A stretch of DNA of 64,000 bases from CAXBID01 sp963815305 (GTDB lineage: Bacteria > Bacteroidota > Bacteroidia > Flavobacteriales > Flavobacteriaceae), in assembly GCA_963815305.1 (NCBI GenBank), contig CAWFFW010000001.1:1798001-1862000 (forward strand). The letters are read 5' to 3'. Shown here one piece after another: positions 19,750 through 28,747 of the stretch. Below the pieces are notes generated by a model, which had not been told where the DNA came from, did no database searches, and saw nothing but the letters and a program-made list of their open reading frames with translations. The position numbers and the translations under genes were made by a program. Numbering within the stretch: the first letter of the stretch is position 1; each line of letters starts with the position of its first letter.

Positions 19750-21282
19750 TTATTTAGAACCAAAGTCATATTCAACTTTAATATTTTTGTATTGATGACG
19801 CATTGAAGTGTCACCTTGTATAATAAATCCAATACGAGGAGAATAGCCCCATTGAGAAACAAAACTCGCATCTATTTTATTCTCTTCATTCACTTTCAAT
19901 GGCATCCAATCTTTACCGTTTTCTGACCAAAAAAACTGAAGGAAACGACCTGAATTAGAACTATATTTAAGACGAATCGTTTTAGTATTGGTTATCGATT
20001 TTTGAAGTAGAATCTCTTTTATTCCATTTTCAACTTTATATAATTGAATTTCAGAATCGCTAGCTGCAAGTGCTATATGGTATTGACGATTACTGTATAC
20101 CCCTATTCCACTAAGCCCTGAACCTGAAATTAGTTCTACTTCAAAACTATAGTCTCCTTTTTGTGGCCTAATTCCCAAAAAGTTGCTACTTGAATCTTGT
20201 ACAGTGATGTTTAGGTTACCGTTTTCAATATACCATTTTGGGCTTGGCTGGTTTAAATCCCATTCCCAAAAAGTCTTTTCTTCATGGTTTGGAAATTCCC
20301 TTTCAAAAACTGAATCACGATGTTGTACTGTATTTGCGAAAGGCATTTTCGCCTCTATTGAAGGCGTATTACCATTTTTAAAATAAGGCCAATTGGTTTT
20401 TTCATTCCAGACTAATTCATCTAGTAATCCTTGACGACCAACATATTCAAAATCTTTTGAATTATAGGCATGGTATAAATAGTAATAGCTATTATCTGGG
20501 GTTGTAACCAAAGTGCCGTGACCTGTGCAAACCCACTCTGCGTCTCCTTTTAATATAGGATCTGGAAATTGTTCCCAACCCGATTTTAGATTTTTAGAAC
20601 GTGCCACTAACACGCGATAATCACATTTATTATCACAACACCCACCAATAGAATGCATTAAATAATAGTAGCCATTTCGTTTAAACAGACATTGCCCCTC
20701 ATCCCCTGCGCCATTCCAACCTTTAGAATAATCTGTAAGTGTAAAATGATTTCCTATTAATTTTAAACCATCTTCACTTAATTCTGAAGCTAATATTTCA
20801 ACCTCTCTGCCTTCAGTTAATCCGTATGCTTTCCAAGTTATATATAATTTATCATCGTCATCTTTAAATATATATGCATCAATAGCTTCTTCTCCCCATT
20901 CTATAAGAATGCCATGATCTGTAAATCCTTTATATATATTTTTAGTTGTAGCAACTCCAATGCATGCTACTTTGGTGTCTTTTCTTTTTGTGGTGTAATA
21001 CACAAAAAAAATACCGTCGTTGTAGAAAAGTTCAGGTGCCCAAAAATCATCAGACGACCAACTAGGTGGTTCGCTAAAAACGGCTCCTATTTGCTTCCAA
21101 TTAACCAAGTCTTTAGATTCATATATGGGATAGTTAGGAGCAAAGTCAAAGCTGGTTCCTGTAGCATAATAGGTACCTCCTACACGAATGACTGAAGGGT
21201 CAGGAATTTCCCCTGGAATGACAGGATTGGTATAAGTATTCCATACATCTTTGGACTGATGACATGAATAATTCAATAGCAT
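19750..21282 (-). CDS. GH43-family beta-xylosidase/arabinofuranosidase lipoprotein
   Basis: 510 aa from the ATG at 21282. The five-bladed propeller shows the GH43 triad: base D28 in IPDPS, pKa-modulating D135 in AIDAYIF and acid E195 in GDEGQCLF. A C-terminal beta-sandwich (about 320-510) resembles the accessory domain of GH43 xylosidases. From this ATG the lipoprotein signal is too short (MLLNYSC). Reading further upstream in frame gives IKTIIIIVGMLLNYSC, a normal lipobox-type signal, but no ATG, GTG or TTG precedes it; translation may begin at the ATT codon near 21309. The gene is the first of the enzyme block running down to 3622. Confidence 0.88.
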   Translation of the reverse strand: MLLNYSCHQSKDVWNTYTNPVIPGEIPDPSVIRVGGTYYATGTSFDFAPNYPIYESKDLVNWKQIGAVFSEPPSWSSDDFWAPELFYNDGIFFVYYTTKRKDTKVACIGVATTKNIYKGFTDHGILIEWGEEAIDAYIFKDDDDKLYITWKAYGLTEGREVEILASELSEDGLKLIGNHFTLTDYSKGWNGAGDEGQCLFKRNGYYYLMHSIGGCCDNKCDYRVLVARSKNLKSGWEQFPDPILKGDAEWVCTGHGTLVTTPDNSYYYLYHAYNSKDFEYVGRQGLLDELVWNEKTNWPYFKNGNTPSIEAKMPFANTVQHRDSVFEREFPNHEEKTFWEWDLNQPSPKWYIENGNLNITVQDSSSNFLGIRPQKGDYSFEVELISGSGLSGIGVYSNRQYHIALAASDSEIQLYKVENGIKEILLQKSITNTKTIRLKYSSNSGRFLQFFWSENGKDWMPLKVNEENKIDASFVSQWGYSPRIGFIIQGDTSMRHQYKNIKVEYDFGSK

Positions 21283-21653
21283 ACCAACTATAATTATTAT
21301 GGTTTTAATATGATTTTTATATTCGATTTCTTTATAAATTATTTCGCAGCATTAATCCACTTGGCTTGACTAACTAAGCAATGAAATAACAAAGAAAAGC
21401 CCAATGATTAATTACCTATTAATTCCATATTAATTTTCGATTAATTAAATTGTATTCTGAAAAAAAACTATAAAACAGTATTAAAAATGTAGGCAGACAT
21501 AAACACTAAAAGAAATTCTAAATTTTGAAGTAGTCTTTCTTTAAAAATATTATCTTTATTTTCTAAAATGTTTCTTTCCAATTTATTTTTAAGATTTAAA
21601 AAAGTTCTGAAAATATTAGTTTTACTAACAACCATTTTAAAGATTTTAAATTC
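21283..21653. other. Divergent intergenic region between GH43 and lactonase
   Basis: 371 bp of AT-rich DNA between two divergently oriented genes, so it should hold promoters for both. The part next to GH43 (about 21283-21309) appears to encode the true signal-peptide start of that protein. I see no clear operator or conserved promoter box. Confidence 0.5.
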
Positions 21654-22781
21654 ATGAACACCAATCGTATATCCATGACTCTAATAGCTCCAATATTTTT
21701 AAGTTTGATATTTTGTTCTCCACAAAAAGTAAATTCTCAAACTGTAACTAATTATTTTTTTTATGTAGGCACTTACACCAACCATGAAAGTGAAGGTATT
21801 TATAAATATGAACTTAAAGAGGATGGTAGCATTAAAAAAATAGGTTTAGTTGCTAAATCAAACAACCCCTCTTTTTTAGCAAAAAGCTTAGACCATAAGT
21901 TCTTAATTGCCGTAAATGAAATAGGAAATAATGCTGGAGGTGGTAAGCTAGAATCTTATGCTATTGAAGCAGATAGTTTAAAAATTATTAGTCAGGAATC
22001 ATCTGGTGGTGGTTATCCTTGTTTTATTGGTATCAACAAAAATGGATATGTTCTTACCGCTAATTATGAAGATGGTGCAGTGGCGCTTTCTAAATTAACA
22101 AAAACTGGCGTATTATCAAAACCTTTAGATGTACTGCAACATGTTGGGAGAGGTACTACTCCCAGGCAAGAAGGACCACACGCCCATTCTGCTTGGTTTG
22201 GCGGAGATGATAATATCATTTCGATAGATTTAGGAACCAATGATCTTTGGTTTTCAAGAATAGAACCCAGCACAAATAAATTAATATCTTCCAATCCGCA
22301 AACATTATCTATGCCTGTTGGTGCTGGACCTCGCCATATGACTTTACACCCTAATAATACATGGGCCTATGTCATTAATGAATTATCATCTACAGTAACC
22401 ATGTTATCAAAATCAAATACTGAAAATTATAAAATAGGTCAATCTATTTCCACATTACCAAATAACTACGATGGTAATAGCACATGCGCCGACATCCACA
22501 TATCTTTAGATGGTGAATTTGTATATGCTTCTAATAGAGGCCATGATAGTATTGCTATATATAGTGTGAATTCTACCAATGGCGAATTAAGTTTAGTAGG
22601 ACATGAATCAACCCGAGGAGAGACACCTCGAAACTTCGCATTATCCCCTGATAACAATTATTTATTAGTAGCTAATCAAAATGCCAATAACATTGTTTCT
22701 TTTAAACGAGATAAAGCATCAGGGGTATTAACATTTGTTGATGAAATAGCTGCGCCTACACCTGTTTGCATTTTATTTTAA
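21654..22781 (+). CDS. Secreted lactonase-family seven-bladed propeller (6-phosphogluconolactonase-like)
   Basis: 375 aa, ATG start, signal peptide of about 28 residues (ends VNSQ). The protein repeats the lactonase-family propeller pattern: FFYVGTYTNHESEGIYKYEL at the start, GPHAHSAWFGGD, GAGPRHMTLHPN, VYASNRGHDSIAIY and FALSPDNNYLLVANQ. Family members hydrolyse sugar lactones. Export suggests it opens aldonolactones made by periplasmic sugar dehydrogenases such as the neighbour at 23096. It is the only plus-strand gene in the first 51 kb and has its own promoter region. Confidence 0.88.
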   Translation: MNTNRISMTLIAPIFLSLIFCSPQKVNSQTVTNYFFYVGTYTNHESEGIYKYELKEDGSIKKIGLVAKSNNPSFLAKSLDHKFLIAVNEIGNNAGGGKLESYAIEADSLKIISQESSGGGYPCFIGINKNGYVLTANYEDGAVALSKLTKTGVLSKPLDVLQHVGRGTTPRQEGPHAHSAWFGGDDNIISIDLGTNDLWFSRIEPSTNKLISSNPQTLSMPVGAGPRHMTLHPNNTWAYVINELSSTVTMLSKSNTENYKIGQSISTLPNNYDGNSTCADIHISLDGEFVYASNRGHDSIAIYSVNSTNGELSLVGHESTRGETPRNFALSPDNNYLLVANQNANNIVSFKRDKASGVLTFVDEIAAPTPVCILF

Positions 22782-22793
22782 CAATACCCCACT

Positions 22794-22938
22794 AGATACT
22801 AAACTTCTATCAAGTGTGGCCGTTTGAATAATTTCTTTTACAAAGATGAATGGAGAAATGCTACCATATAGTTCGCCACGATTTGGTTGATAACCAGAAA
22901 TAAACCCTTCAGAATAAAGTGGGAAATCCTAGGTCGCT
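22794..22938 (-). pseudogene. Remnant of a third copy of the unassigned GH-like family
   Basis: About 145 bp clearly homologous, by eye at roughly 80 per cent, to 27014-27158 inside the gene at 26559-28736, in the same minus orientation. Shared stretches include GTTTGAATAATTTC, GATGAATGGAGAAATG and AACCCTTCAGAATA. The frame is interrupted, and no other part of that gene is present nearby. It is debris of a deleted paralogue. Confidence 0.8.
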
Positions 22939-22948
22939 CGATTGACAG

Positions 22949-23077
22949 CTATATCCAAGGAACAGCCTTGAATGACCTTAAATCCTTGCCATTAAATAAA
23001 ATTTCTGATAGCATATCTTGTTGGGCATCAACCAAAAAAATTTTAATAAACACTACTATTAAAAGTGGTAACTTAAT
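22949..23077 (-). pseudogene. Remnant of a DUF1080-type gene 5' end
   Basis: On the minus strand this stretch reads as a signal-peptide-like segment (LPLLIVVFIKIFLVDAQQ) followed by ILFNGKDLRSFKAVPW, which looks like the LFNGKDLxGW opening of DUF1080 (3-keto-disaccharide hydrolase) proteins. It then hits a stop at 22949. No usable start codon precedes it. It abuts the previous remnant, so the region 22.8-23.1 kb is a junction of two decayed genes. Confidence 0.5.
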
Positions 23078-23095
23078 AAAGCTATATACATTAAG

Positions 23096-24874
23096 TTAAA
23101 TTTCATCCTGTAATTTTGATGCCTCTTGGAAATATGCTTTAGAAACTTTTCTAATCATGCCATCGTCTTTTGTCATGATAAATAAATCGCCAGTATAATC
23201 ATTATAACCAATTCTTAAATTAGATCTTTCAGATTTGGCATATGTCGATAAATCTATTTCTTTTTCATCAGCAATAATTTTTAAATGATAAATAGTATTA
23301 TCTTTTAATTGACTGGATATATTCATATAAAATAACCGAGCAGTAACAATGTCTCCAAAAATATATTTATTTTTTAAATTATCTAAAGGCCCTTTATAAA
23401 CATACCCTCCACTAATTGCTCTACCATCTAAATGATCGTATTTACCAAACGGAAACTCATATTTGCTCGAAAGAATTTCATTCGAATCAAAAACCGTTTT
23501 TAAATCAATTTTAGTATTTATAGCATAATTGCCTTCTAAAACACTCCAACCGTAATGTTTTCCTTTTTTTACAATATTCACTTCCTCAATATTAGCTTCG
23601 CCAATATCTGCAACTATCATAATATCAGCATCTGTATCCCAACACATACGATGCGGGTTTCTAAATCCATAAGCCCATATCTCTTGATGTACTTCTGAAT
23701 CTTGATTATCAACGAATGGGTTGTCTTGTGGTATCCCATAGTTTTTATTCATACTATTTCTACCCAATGGATCGATGCGTATAATGCTACCTAAAAGGGA
23801 TTTTTGATTGTCTGCCAATTCTGGTCTCTTTAAATTATTAGACCCTCCATCTCCAATACCAAGGTATAGCATACCATAGTCATGGTGCCCTTTTTGTAAA
23901 TTAGGCGCAAAATTAATATCCTGTATTCCATGAGCTGTTGTAGGTGTATTTAAACGAAAAACCTCTCTTTTACTTCCTTTAAAAATACGACTTTTAACAG
24001 ACTCCATTTCCCACTCTGTTAATACCCATTGTAATCCAACGCCCACAGAGTCTGGATAGGGCACCGTGTTTATTGCTGATTTCTCTTTGTAGGACTCCGT
24101 ATGAGTTGTATAAAACAAACCATTATTTAAATAATCTGGATGTATTGTAAAACTTCCTAAACCAGAACCGATACCTGGTTCAACAATGAAATCTTCGAAT
24201 GTTTCTCTAATATTAAGAAACTCAGATGGCTGTTTTTCATGCACATAATATATAATACCCATTTGATCGCTTACTAAAAGATCTTCATGTTTTAAAGGGT
24301 GTACTCGCAATGTCGCAATACCTTTTCTATTAGCATGATTTTTTGTGCGTGGGATTTTTACATAATTTTCTAATTCGATTCTTAAATTAGATTGTTCAAT
24401 CGAGTCAACCAAATGCTTTTTTGAGTTTAAAGCATTAATAAAATTAGTTTTAAAAGGTTCTATATTATGTTTTTGAGTCTCATTATTAATATACGATAGC
24501 ACATCAAATAATTGCTCATCATTTAGATGCTGGTAAGAAGGCATCATAATCTTATAACGAGATAATAAATTATTAGCTCTTTTATTACCTGACGCTATAA
24601 CCTCTGAAGGGTATTTAATAAATTGGAAGAGTTCTTCTTTAGTTAACAACTTAGTAATACCTCCTAATGGAGGCCCCATAGTTTCCGCTTTAATATCATG
24701 ACAAGACATGCAATTTTGAATAAACAAAGTTTCTCCAGAGCTTACGCTAGAAAGATCTTTAGAATATTTTTCTACAGAAGAATATTTGTTAAATAATAAA
24801 TATATGATGCATAAACAAACAGTCATTATTAGGAAGCTCCCTATTAATTTTTTAAAACTTTTTCTCGTAGTCAT
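23096..24874 (-). CDS. PQQ-dependent sugar dehydrogenase-like protein with N-terminal cytochrome c
   Basis: 592 aa, ATG start. Residues 10-30 form an uncleaved or signal-type membrane segment. A c-type cytochrome domain follows with a single haem site CMSCH (C55, C58, H59) and a later methionine ligand candidate in IMMPSY. The rest is a glucose/sorbosone dehydrogenase propeller with the family's GSGLGSFTIHPDY, LGIGDGGSNN, WAYGFRNPHRMCWD and GHYGW-type motifs. Such proteins oxidise sugars in the periplasm and pass electrons to the respiratory chain, here probably through the fused cytochrome. It is separated from the GH39-like gene by 216 bp, so it may have its own promoter. The cytochrome precedes the propeller, whereas many homologues carry it at the C-terminus. 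Confidence 0.85.
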   Translation of the reverse strand: MTTRKSFKKLIGSFLIMTVCLCIIYLLFNKYSSVEKYSKDLSSVSSGETLFIQNCMSCHDIKAETMGPPLGGITKLLTKEELFQFIKYPSEVIASGNKRANNLLSRYKIMMPSYQHLNDEQLFDVLSYINNETQKHNIEPFKTNFINALNSKKHLVDSIEQSNLRIELENYVKIPRTKNHANRKGIATLRVHPLKHEDLLVSDQMGIIYYVHEKQPSEFLNIRETFEDFIVEPGIGSGLGSFTIHPDYLNNGLFYTTHTESYKEKSAINTVPYPDSVGVGLQWVLTEWEMESVKSRIFKGSKREVFRLNTPTTAHGIQDINFAPNLQKGHHDYGMLYLGIGDGGSNNLKRPELADNQKSLLGSIIRIDPLGRNSMNKNYGIPQDNPFVDNQDSEVHQEIWAYGFRNPHRMCWDTDADIMIVADIGEANIEEVNIVKKGKHYGWSVLEGNYAINTKIDLKTVFDSNEILSSKYEFPFGKYDHLDGRAISGGYVYKGPLDNLKNKYIFGDIVTARLFYMNISSQLKDNTIYHLKIIADEKEIDLSTYAKSERSNLRIGYNDYTGDLFIMTKDDGMIRKVSKAYFQEASKLQDEI

Positions 24875-25090
24875 ATTTATTACTTAATGTTACTATGTAA
24901 ACAAAATATATTGAGGATATATCAATATGTTAATTAATTGAACACACAATCAATAATGATTTACCATTATTTAAATGGCTAATAAAAAAATTCTCGATTC
25001 ACTATAAATATTTTTTATTCAACAACGTTTCATTTAATTTTAAGTAATCCCCTAAAAAACATTATTTTCATTTTCATGAGTAGAGTGAAA

Positions 25091-26566
25091 TTACTTGTTC
25101 AACTTTTTTACGGACGAGGGTGCCTCTTTTAAATTATTATCTAGTTCTATTTGAATAAGGCTTTTATCTGCAATTAATATGGGTGAATCGTAAATTGGAA
25201 CATTTTTAAAGGTGTAATTTGTCCCATTCTTTTCCCAGTCTGATGCTGGTATTTCAAAAATTTTCCCGGTACGTAAATCCACATAAACCGGCTCATCAAA
25301 CATTCCTTGTGGAAACTCAAAAGTCAAGTTTGTTTTTTTATTCGAAGTGGTAGGCGTTTCTTTATCCTTCCAAATGGTTACTGCCTGTTTATCGAATAAT
25401 TTTGAGCGATAAGCAAAAACCGAAAGAGAAGTTTCCGAATTCACTTGATATACATAGTTGGGAATACGCTCCAGTGTGTTGTCAAAAATTGAGGTTGTAT
25501 GCTGATAAGCAAAATAAGATGGTTTCAATTTTATGAAATTCCTTTCGAGGTCTGATTCAATCAATCCTTTTGTATTACGCATCGGCTTTGGCATCAGTTT
25601 ATCGTGGTCATGAGTGTATACGATGTCGATAATCAAGAAATAATTGGATGGTATGTCTCGTCCCAAATCTCCCATCATTTTTCGCAATACCCATTTCGAT
25701 TGCGACAACTCGTTCCAATCGTAATCTTTTAAAGCGTAAATAGACTGGTTCTCAGAGGGGCAACCTAATTCGCCCTGAATAAGCTCTATCTCATCGGAAT
25801 ATTGACGGATAATCCTGTAAAGTTTCTGATACTCAACATATATTGATATGGGGTTGTATGTATACCCATGCATGGAAACAGCATCAATCAAATGTAATTT
25901 TCCTTGATTATGCATAAGTTCCATAAAGTCACTGGCATATCTAAGGTTTACAGCCAATGAAAGTGCATATAAAGTTGCATCGGGTATGGATTGACGAATA
26001 ATCTGTGCCGAACGGGTATACAAAGCGGCATAATCTTCCACCTTTGTTTTTCCATTATCTGGCTCGTTCCATATTTCCCAGTACTTTACCCTTCCGGCGT
26101 AACGTTTTGCCAAAGCGCTCACCCAGTTATCCCAAGCCCTTAAAGCTTCCTGAGAATTTGGGATTCCTGCGCTAAGGTGAATCCCTCCTCCACCATTATA
26201 TATAGGATTTCCATAAGCTGTTTGCAGCCAAGGTTCAACACCTTGTGACAAACAATAATCAACAATCTCATCGAGCCATTCAAAATTATAAACACCTTTT
26301 TGAGGTTCGCATTTTGCCCAACCTGCCTGTAGACGTATTTTTTTTGCTCCCAGAGGGCCAAGATATTCTTTCCAGCTTTCAAAATTCAACAAGTCCCTAT
26401 CCATAGTTTCTCCACCTATTGAAAAGTTGGAAGAGGCTATCTGGTTGGCATGACGTGGACTTACTTTTCCTAATTGTTTGTAAGCAATACCTTCTTGAGC
26501 AAAAACACTTAATACAAAAAGGTTTATAAACAGAACTTGTGCTATTGCTTTTATCATACTATTCAT
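25091..26566 (-). CDS. GH39-like clan GH-A glycoside hydrolase
   Basis: 491 aa from the ATG at 26566; a second ATG at 26557 gives the same signal peptide (ends VFAQ). A TIM barrel is followed by a small beta-sandwich (about 385-480). Clan GH-A active-site glutamates are visible: acid/base in WEIWNEPD (E168, strand 4) and nucleophile in LIQGELG (E266, strand 7). The layout resembles GH39 (beta-xylosidases, iduronidases) but a GH5-like subfamily is also possible. It overlaps the upstream gene by 8 bp if the first ATG is used, so the two are translated as one operon. Confidence 0.75.
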   Translation of the reverse strand: MNSMIKAIAQVLFINLFVLSVFAQEGIAYKQLGKVSPRHANQIASSNFSIGGETMDRDLLNFESWKEYLGPLGAKKIRLQAGWAKCEPQKGVYNFEWLDEIVDYCLSQGVEPWLQTAYGNPIYNGGGGIHLSAGIPNSQEALRAWDNWVSALAKRYAGRVKYWEIWNEPDNGKTKVEDYAALYTRSAQIIRQSIPDATLYALSLAVNLRYASDFMELMHNQGKLHLIDAVSMHGYTYNPISIYVEYQKLYRIIRQYSDEIELIQGELGCPSENQSIYALKDYDWNELSQSKWVLRKMMGDLGRDIPSNYFLIIDIVYTHDHDKLMPKPMRNTKGLIESDLERNFIKLKPSYFAYQHTTSIFDNTLERIPNYVYQVNSETSLSVFAYRSKLFDKQAVTIWKDKETPTTSNKKTNLTFEFPQGMFDEPVYVDLRTGKIFEIPASDWEKNGTNYTFKNVPIYDSPILIADKSLIQIELDNNLKEAPSSVKKLNK

Positions 26567-28736
26567 ATTTTGGTATTTCTATATCGAATTCCACTTCACC
26601 TCTGAAATTCTTCCATGAGAACTTTTTTATTGGTCTTTCAAAAGGAACTTCAATTTTAATATTCCCGAAATGCAACAATGGCATTTCATCTAAATAAGGA
26701 CTGGAATACTTTATAACATTATCCCAATGCCCCAGTGCTTTTTCAAGATGAGCGATGCTAGTTTCTTTAAAGCTCGATTCCTTTTCCACTCTATATCTTT
26801 CCAATGCCGTTCCTCCTCTTAACTTTTCACTGAAATATAAAGTTAGATAAGACCATACTTTAATATCATCAATTTCATGTTGCAAAGTTGGATCTTCGGT
26901 TTTTAAATCATTCAGGATAATAAGCGCTTCATTTGCATCGCGCTCCATTAAATCTGCATATTCCAAAGGACTTGTTTTTCCTTGACCATTTCCTGCAACA
27001 AATTCTTTTATTGATACTAAGTTGGTATCCAGAGGCACTGTTTGAATAATTTCATTTACAGAGATGAATGGAGAAATGTTATCGAATAACTCGCCACGAC
27101 CTGGTTGAAAACCAGAAAGAAACCCTTCAGAATATAATGTGAAATCCCAAGTCGCACCATAGAAAGAAGCTAAACGAAGTGGCATGTTATCCGCTTTTTT
27201 GTGTGCTTGAATAAGCTTGTCTCCAAAGCTGATCTCATATTTCTTATTAAATGCATTTTCAAATACTTTGTCTGAAGTATTTGGGTCATATAACAGTCTT
27301 CCCCAAGTTTTATAGAAAAGCCATTGTTTTTCGAACGCATAGTTCCAAGTTAAATGTGTACCTGGTTTGGTAATATATTCTTTGGCGGGTATGTAGGTTT
27401 CTGAACCTATCATAAACCCACCAATATGATCTTGGTTATTGTTATGCAATAGTTCCCTTATAAAGTCTGGTTGTCCCCATCTTAACACAAAAAAATCTTC
27501 GTTACGAATTGTGAAGACAATCTTATGGTTCTCTGGAGCTGGCTTCCAAAGCACATCGGATGTTGTTGAACCGCCATGAATATAAAATAAGTCTGGCGAA
27601 GCATGACTGTGTGACCAGTTAAATTTTAAAGGCACCCAAACTGGTTTCTTGAGACGGTGTTTATTATCATCAATTGCTTTTCTGGTTAGTTCCGGTGCCG
27701 GGTGTGTGTGACCTCTCAGTATGAATTCAATGTCATGGTCTGCAGCTTCCATGGCATCATAATAAGTATCTACAATCCAATCCTGCCATACTTGATCATC
27801 TACACCTAACATGCGCTCGTTCTGACTTACGCCAAAACCGGTCAGTTCGGGGTATTCATTAATTATCTGAGTTATACATTCACGATTATAGCGTTGCACC
27901 AATTCGGAATAATCGCCCTCACCGTGGTAATTTAAACCTGCCATTTCGTGTCTTGAATAATTGGCTACGTTATGCGCTTCAGAAAATTCTGGAGAGACAT
28001 AGATGTTCCAGTTCACTATAAACGTTTTAATATTTCTTTCTTTTGCCATGCCAAAAAGCGAGTGCCAGAAATCTTGCCATTCCTTAAGTTCGCTATCTGA
28101 AAAAGGAGATGCCTCAGGAAAGTTAGTAGGCCTAATCATAAAATATGGAGGGTGCAAATTCCAAAGCGTAAGGGTGTTAAATCGATTTTCTGCCATCATA
28201 TCTAAAAACGTTTCCCAGAATTTTAAATCTTTACAAGTTTCTTTATGCACGGCAAGACTTTCATGTTCTCGGTAAGGAAGCCATGGCAAGTTGAATTTAA
28301 TGGCACGAAAAGCAAGTTTCGGATTGATGGATTTATCCTCAATGTTTTTTAGTGATTGACTCATTTCAAGTTGTTCCGCTAATTCAAGAAGACCATACAT
28401 TGCTCCTGCATCGTCTTGTGCAATAATGACAACTTTTTTCTCTGCTAGTTTCTTTAAATGAAATCCTTCAGCCTTAACACTTTCAAATTCTTTTTCAAGA
28501 AACAAACTCTTAGCTATTTCAATCGTATTTACAACAATAACATTGCTTTTACCCGCTTTAGAATAATCAATAGGTTCAATTGCTATAACATTATTTAGTT
28601 TCTCTATACCAAGATTGAGTTGTTCGTTTTCTATATCATACGCTATTGTGAGATTGTTGATCTGTGACTCTTTACAGGAGAAAAAAAAGATACCTGATAT
28701 TGATAAAATTAAAATTAGAAGTTTGCTTTTGTTCAT
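26559..28736 (-). CDS. Putative glycoside hydrolase lipoprotein, unassigned family (paralogue 2)
   Basis: 725 aa; lipoprotein signal ending GIFFFSC (Cys about 21). Same architecture as the protein at 3622-5709: a GH20/GH67-like N-terminal alpha/beta domain (about 30-130), then a probable TIM barrel with conserved blocks FNLPW..YR, MMAENRFN.LTLWN, VNWNI.VSPEF and RWGQPDFIR, and a helical C-terminal part. The barrel-strand-4 region reads GFGVSQNERM against LGITLGEGMG in paralogue 1, so the candidate catalytic glutamate has different neighbours and the two may differ in substrate. It is lipidated while paralogue 1 has a plain signal peptide. It lies 11 bp from the GHL6-type gene. Confidence 0.7.
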   Translation of the reverse strand: MNKSKLLILILSISGIFFFSCKESQINNLTIAYDIENEQLNLGIEKLNNVIAIEPIDYSKAGKSNVIVVNTIEIAKSLFLEKEFESVKAEGFHLKKLAEKKVVIIAQDDAGAMYGLLELAEQLEMSQSLKNIEDKSINPKLAFRAIKFNLPWLPYREHESLAVHKETCKDLKFWETFLDMMAENRFNTLTLWNLHPPYFMIRPTNFPEASPFSDSELKEWQDFWHSLFGMAKERNIKTFIVNWNIYVSPEFSEAHNVANYSRHEMAGLNYHGEGDYSELVQRYNRECITQIINEYPELTGFGVSQNERMLGVDDQVWQDWIVDTYYDAMEAADHDIEFILRGHTHPAPELTRKAIDDNKHRLKKPVWVPLKFNWSHSHASPDLFYIHGGSTTSDVLWKPAPENHKIVFTIRNEDFFVLRWGQPDFIRELLHNNNQDHIGGFMIGSETYIPAKEYITKPGTHLTWNYAFEKQWLFYKTWGRLLYDPNTSDKVFENAFNKKYEISFGDKLIQAHKKADNMPLRLASFYGATWDFTLYSEGFLSGFQPGRGELFDNISPFISVNEIIQTVPLDTNLVSIKEFVAGNGQGKTSPLEYADLMERDANEALIILNDLKTEDPTLQHEIDDIKVWSYLTLYFSEKLRGGTALERYRVEKESSFKETSIAHLEKALGHWDNVIKYSSPYLDEMPLLHFGNIKIEVPFERPIKKFSWKNFRGEVEFDIEIPKYE

Positions 28737-28747
28737 TACTTTAAGAT

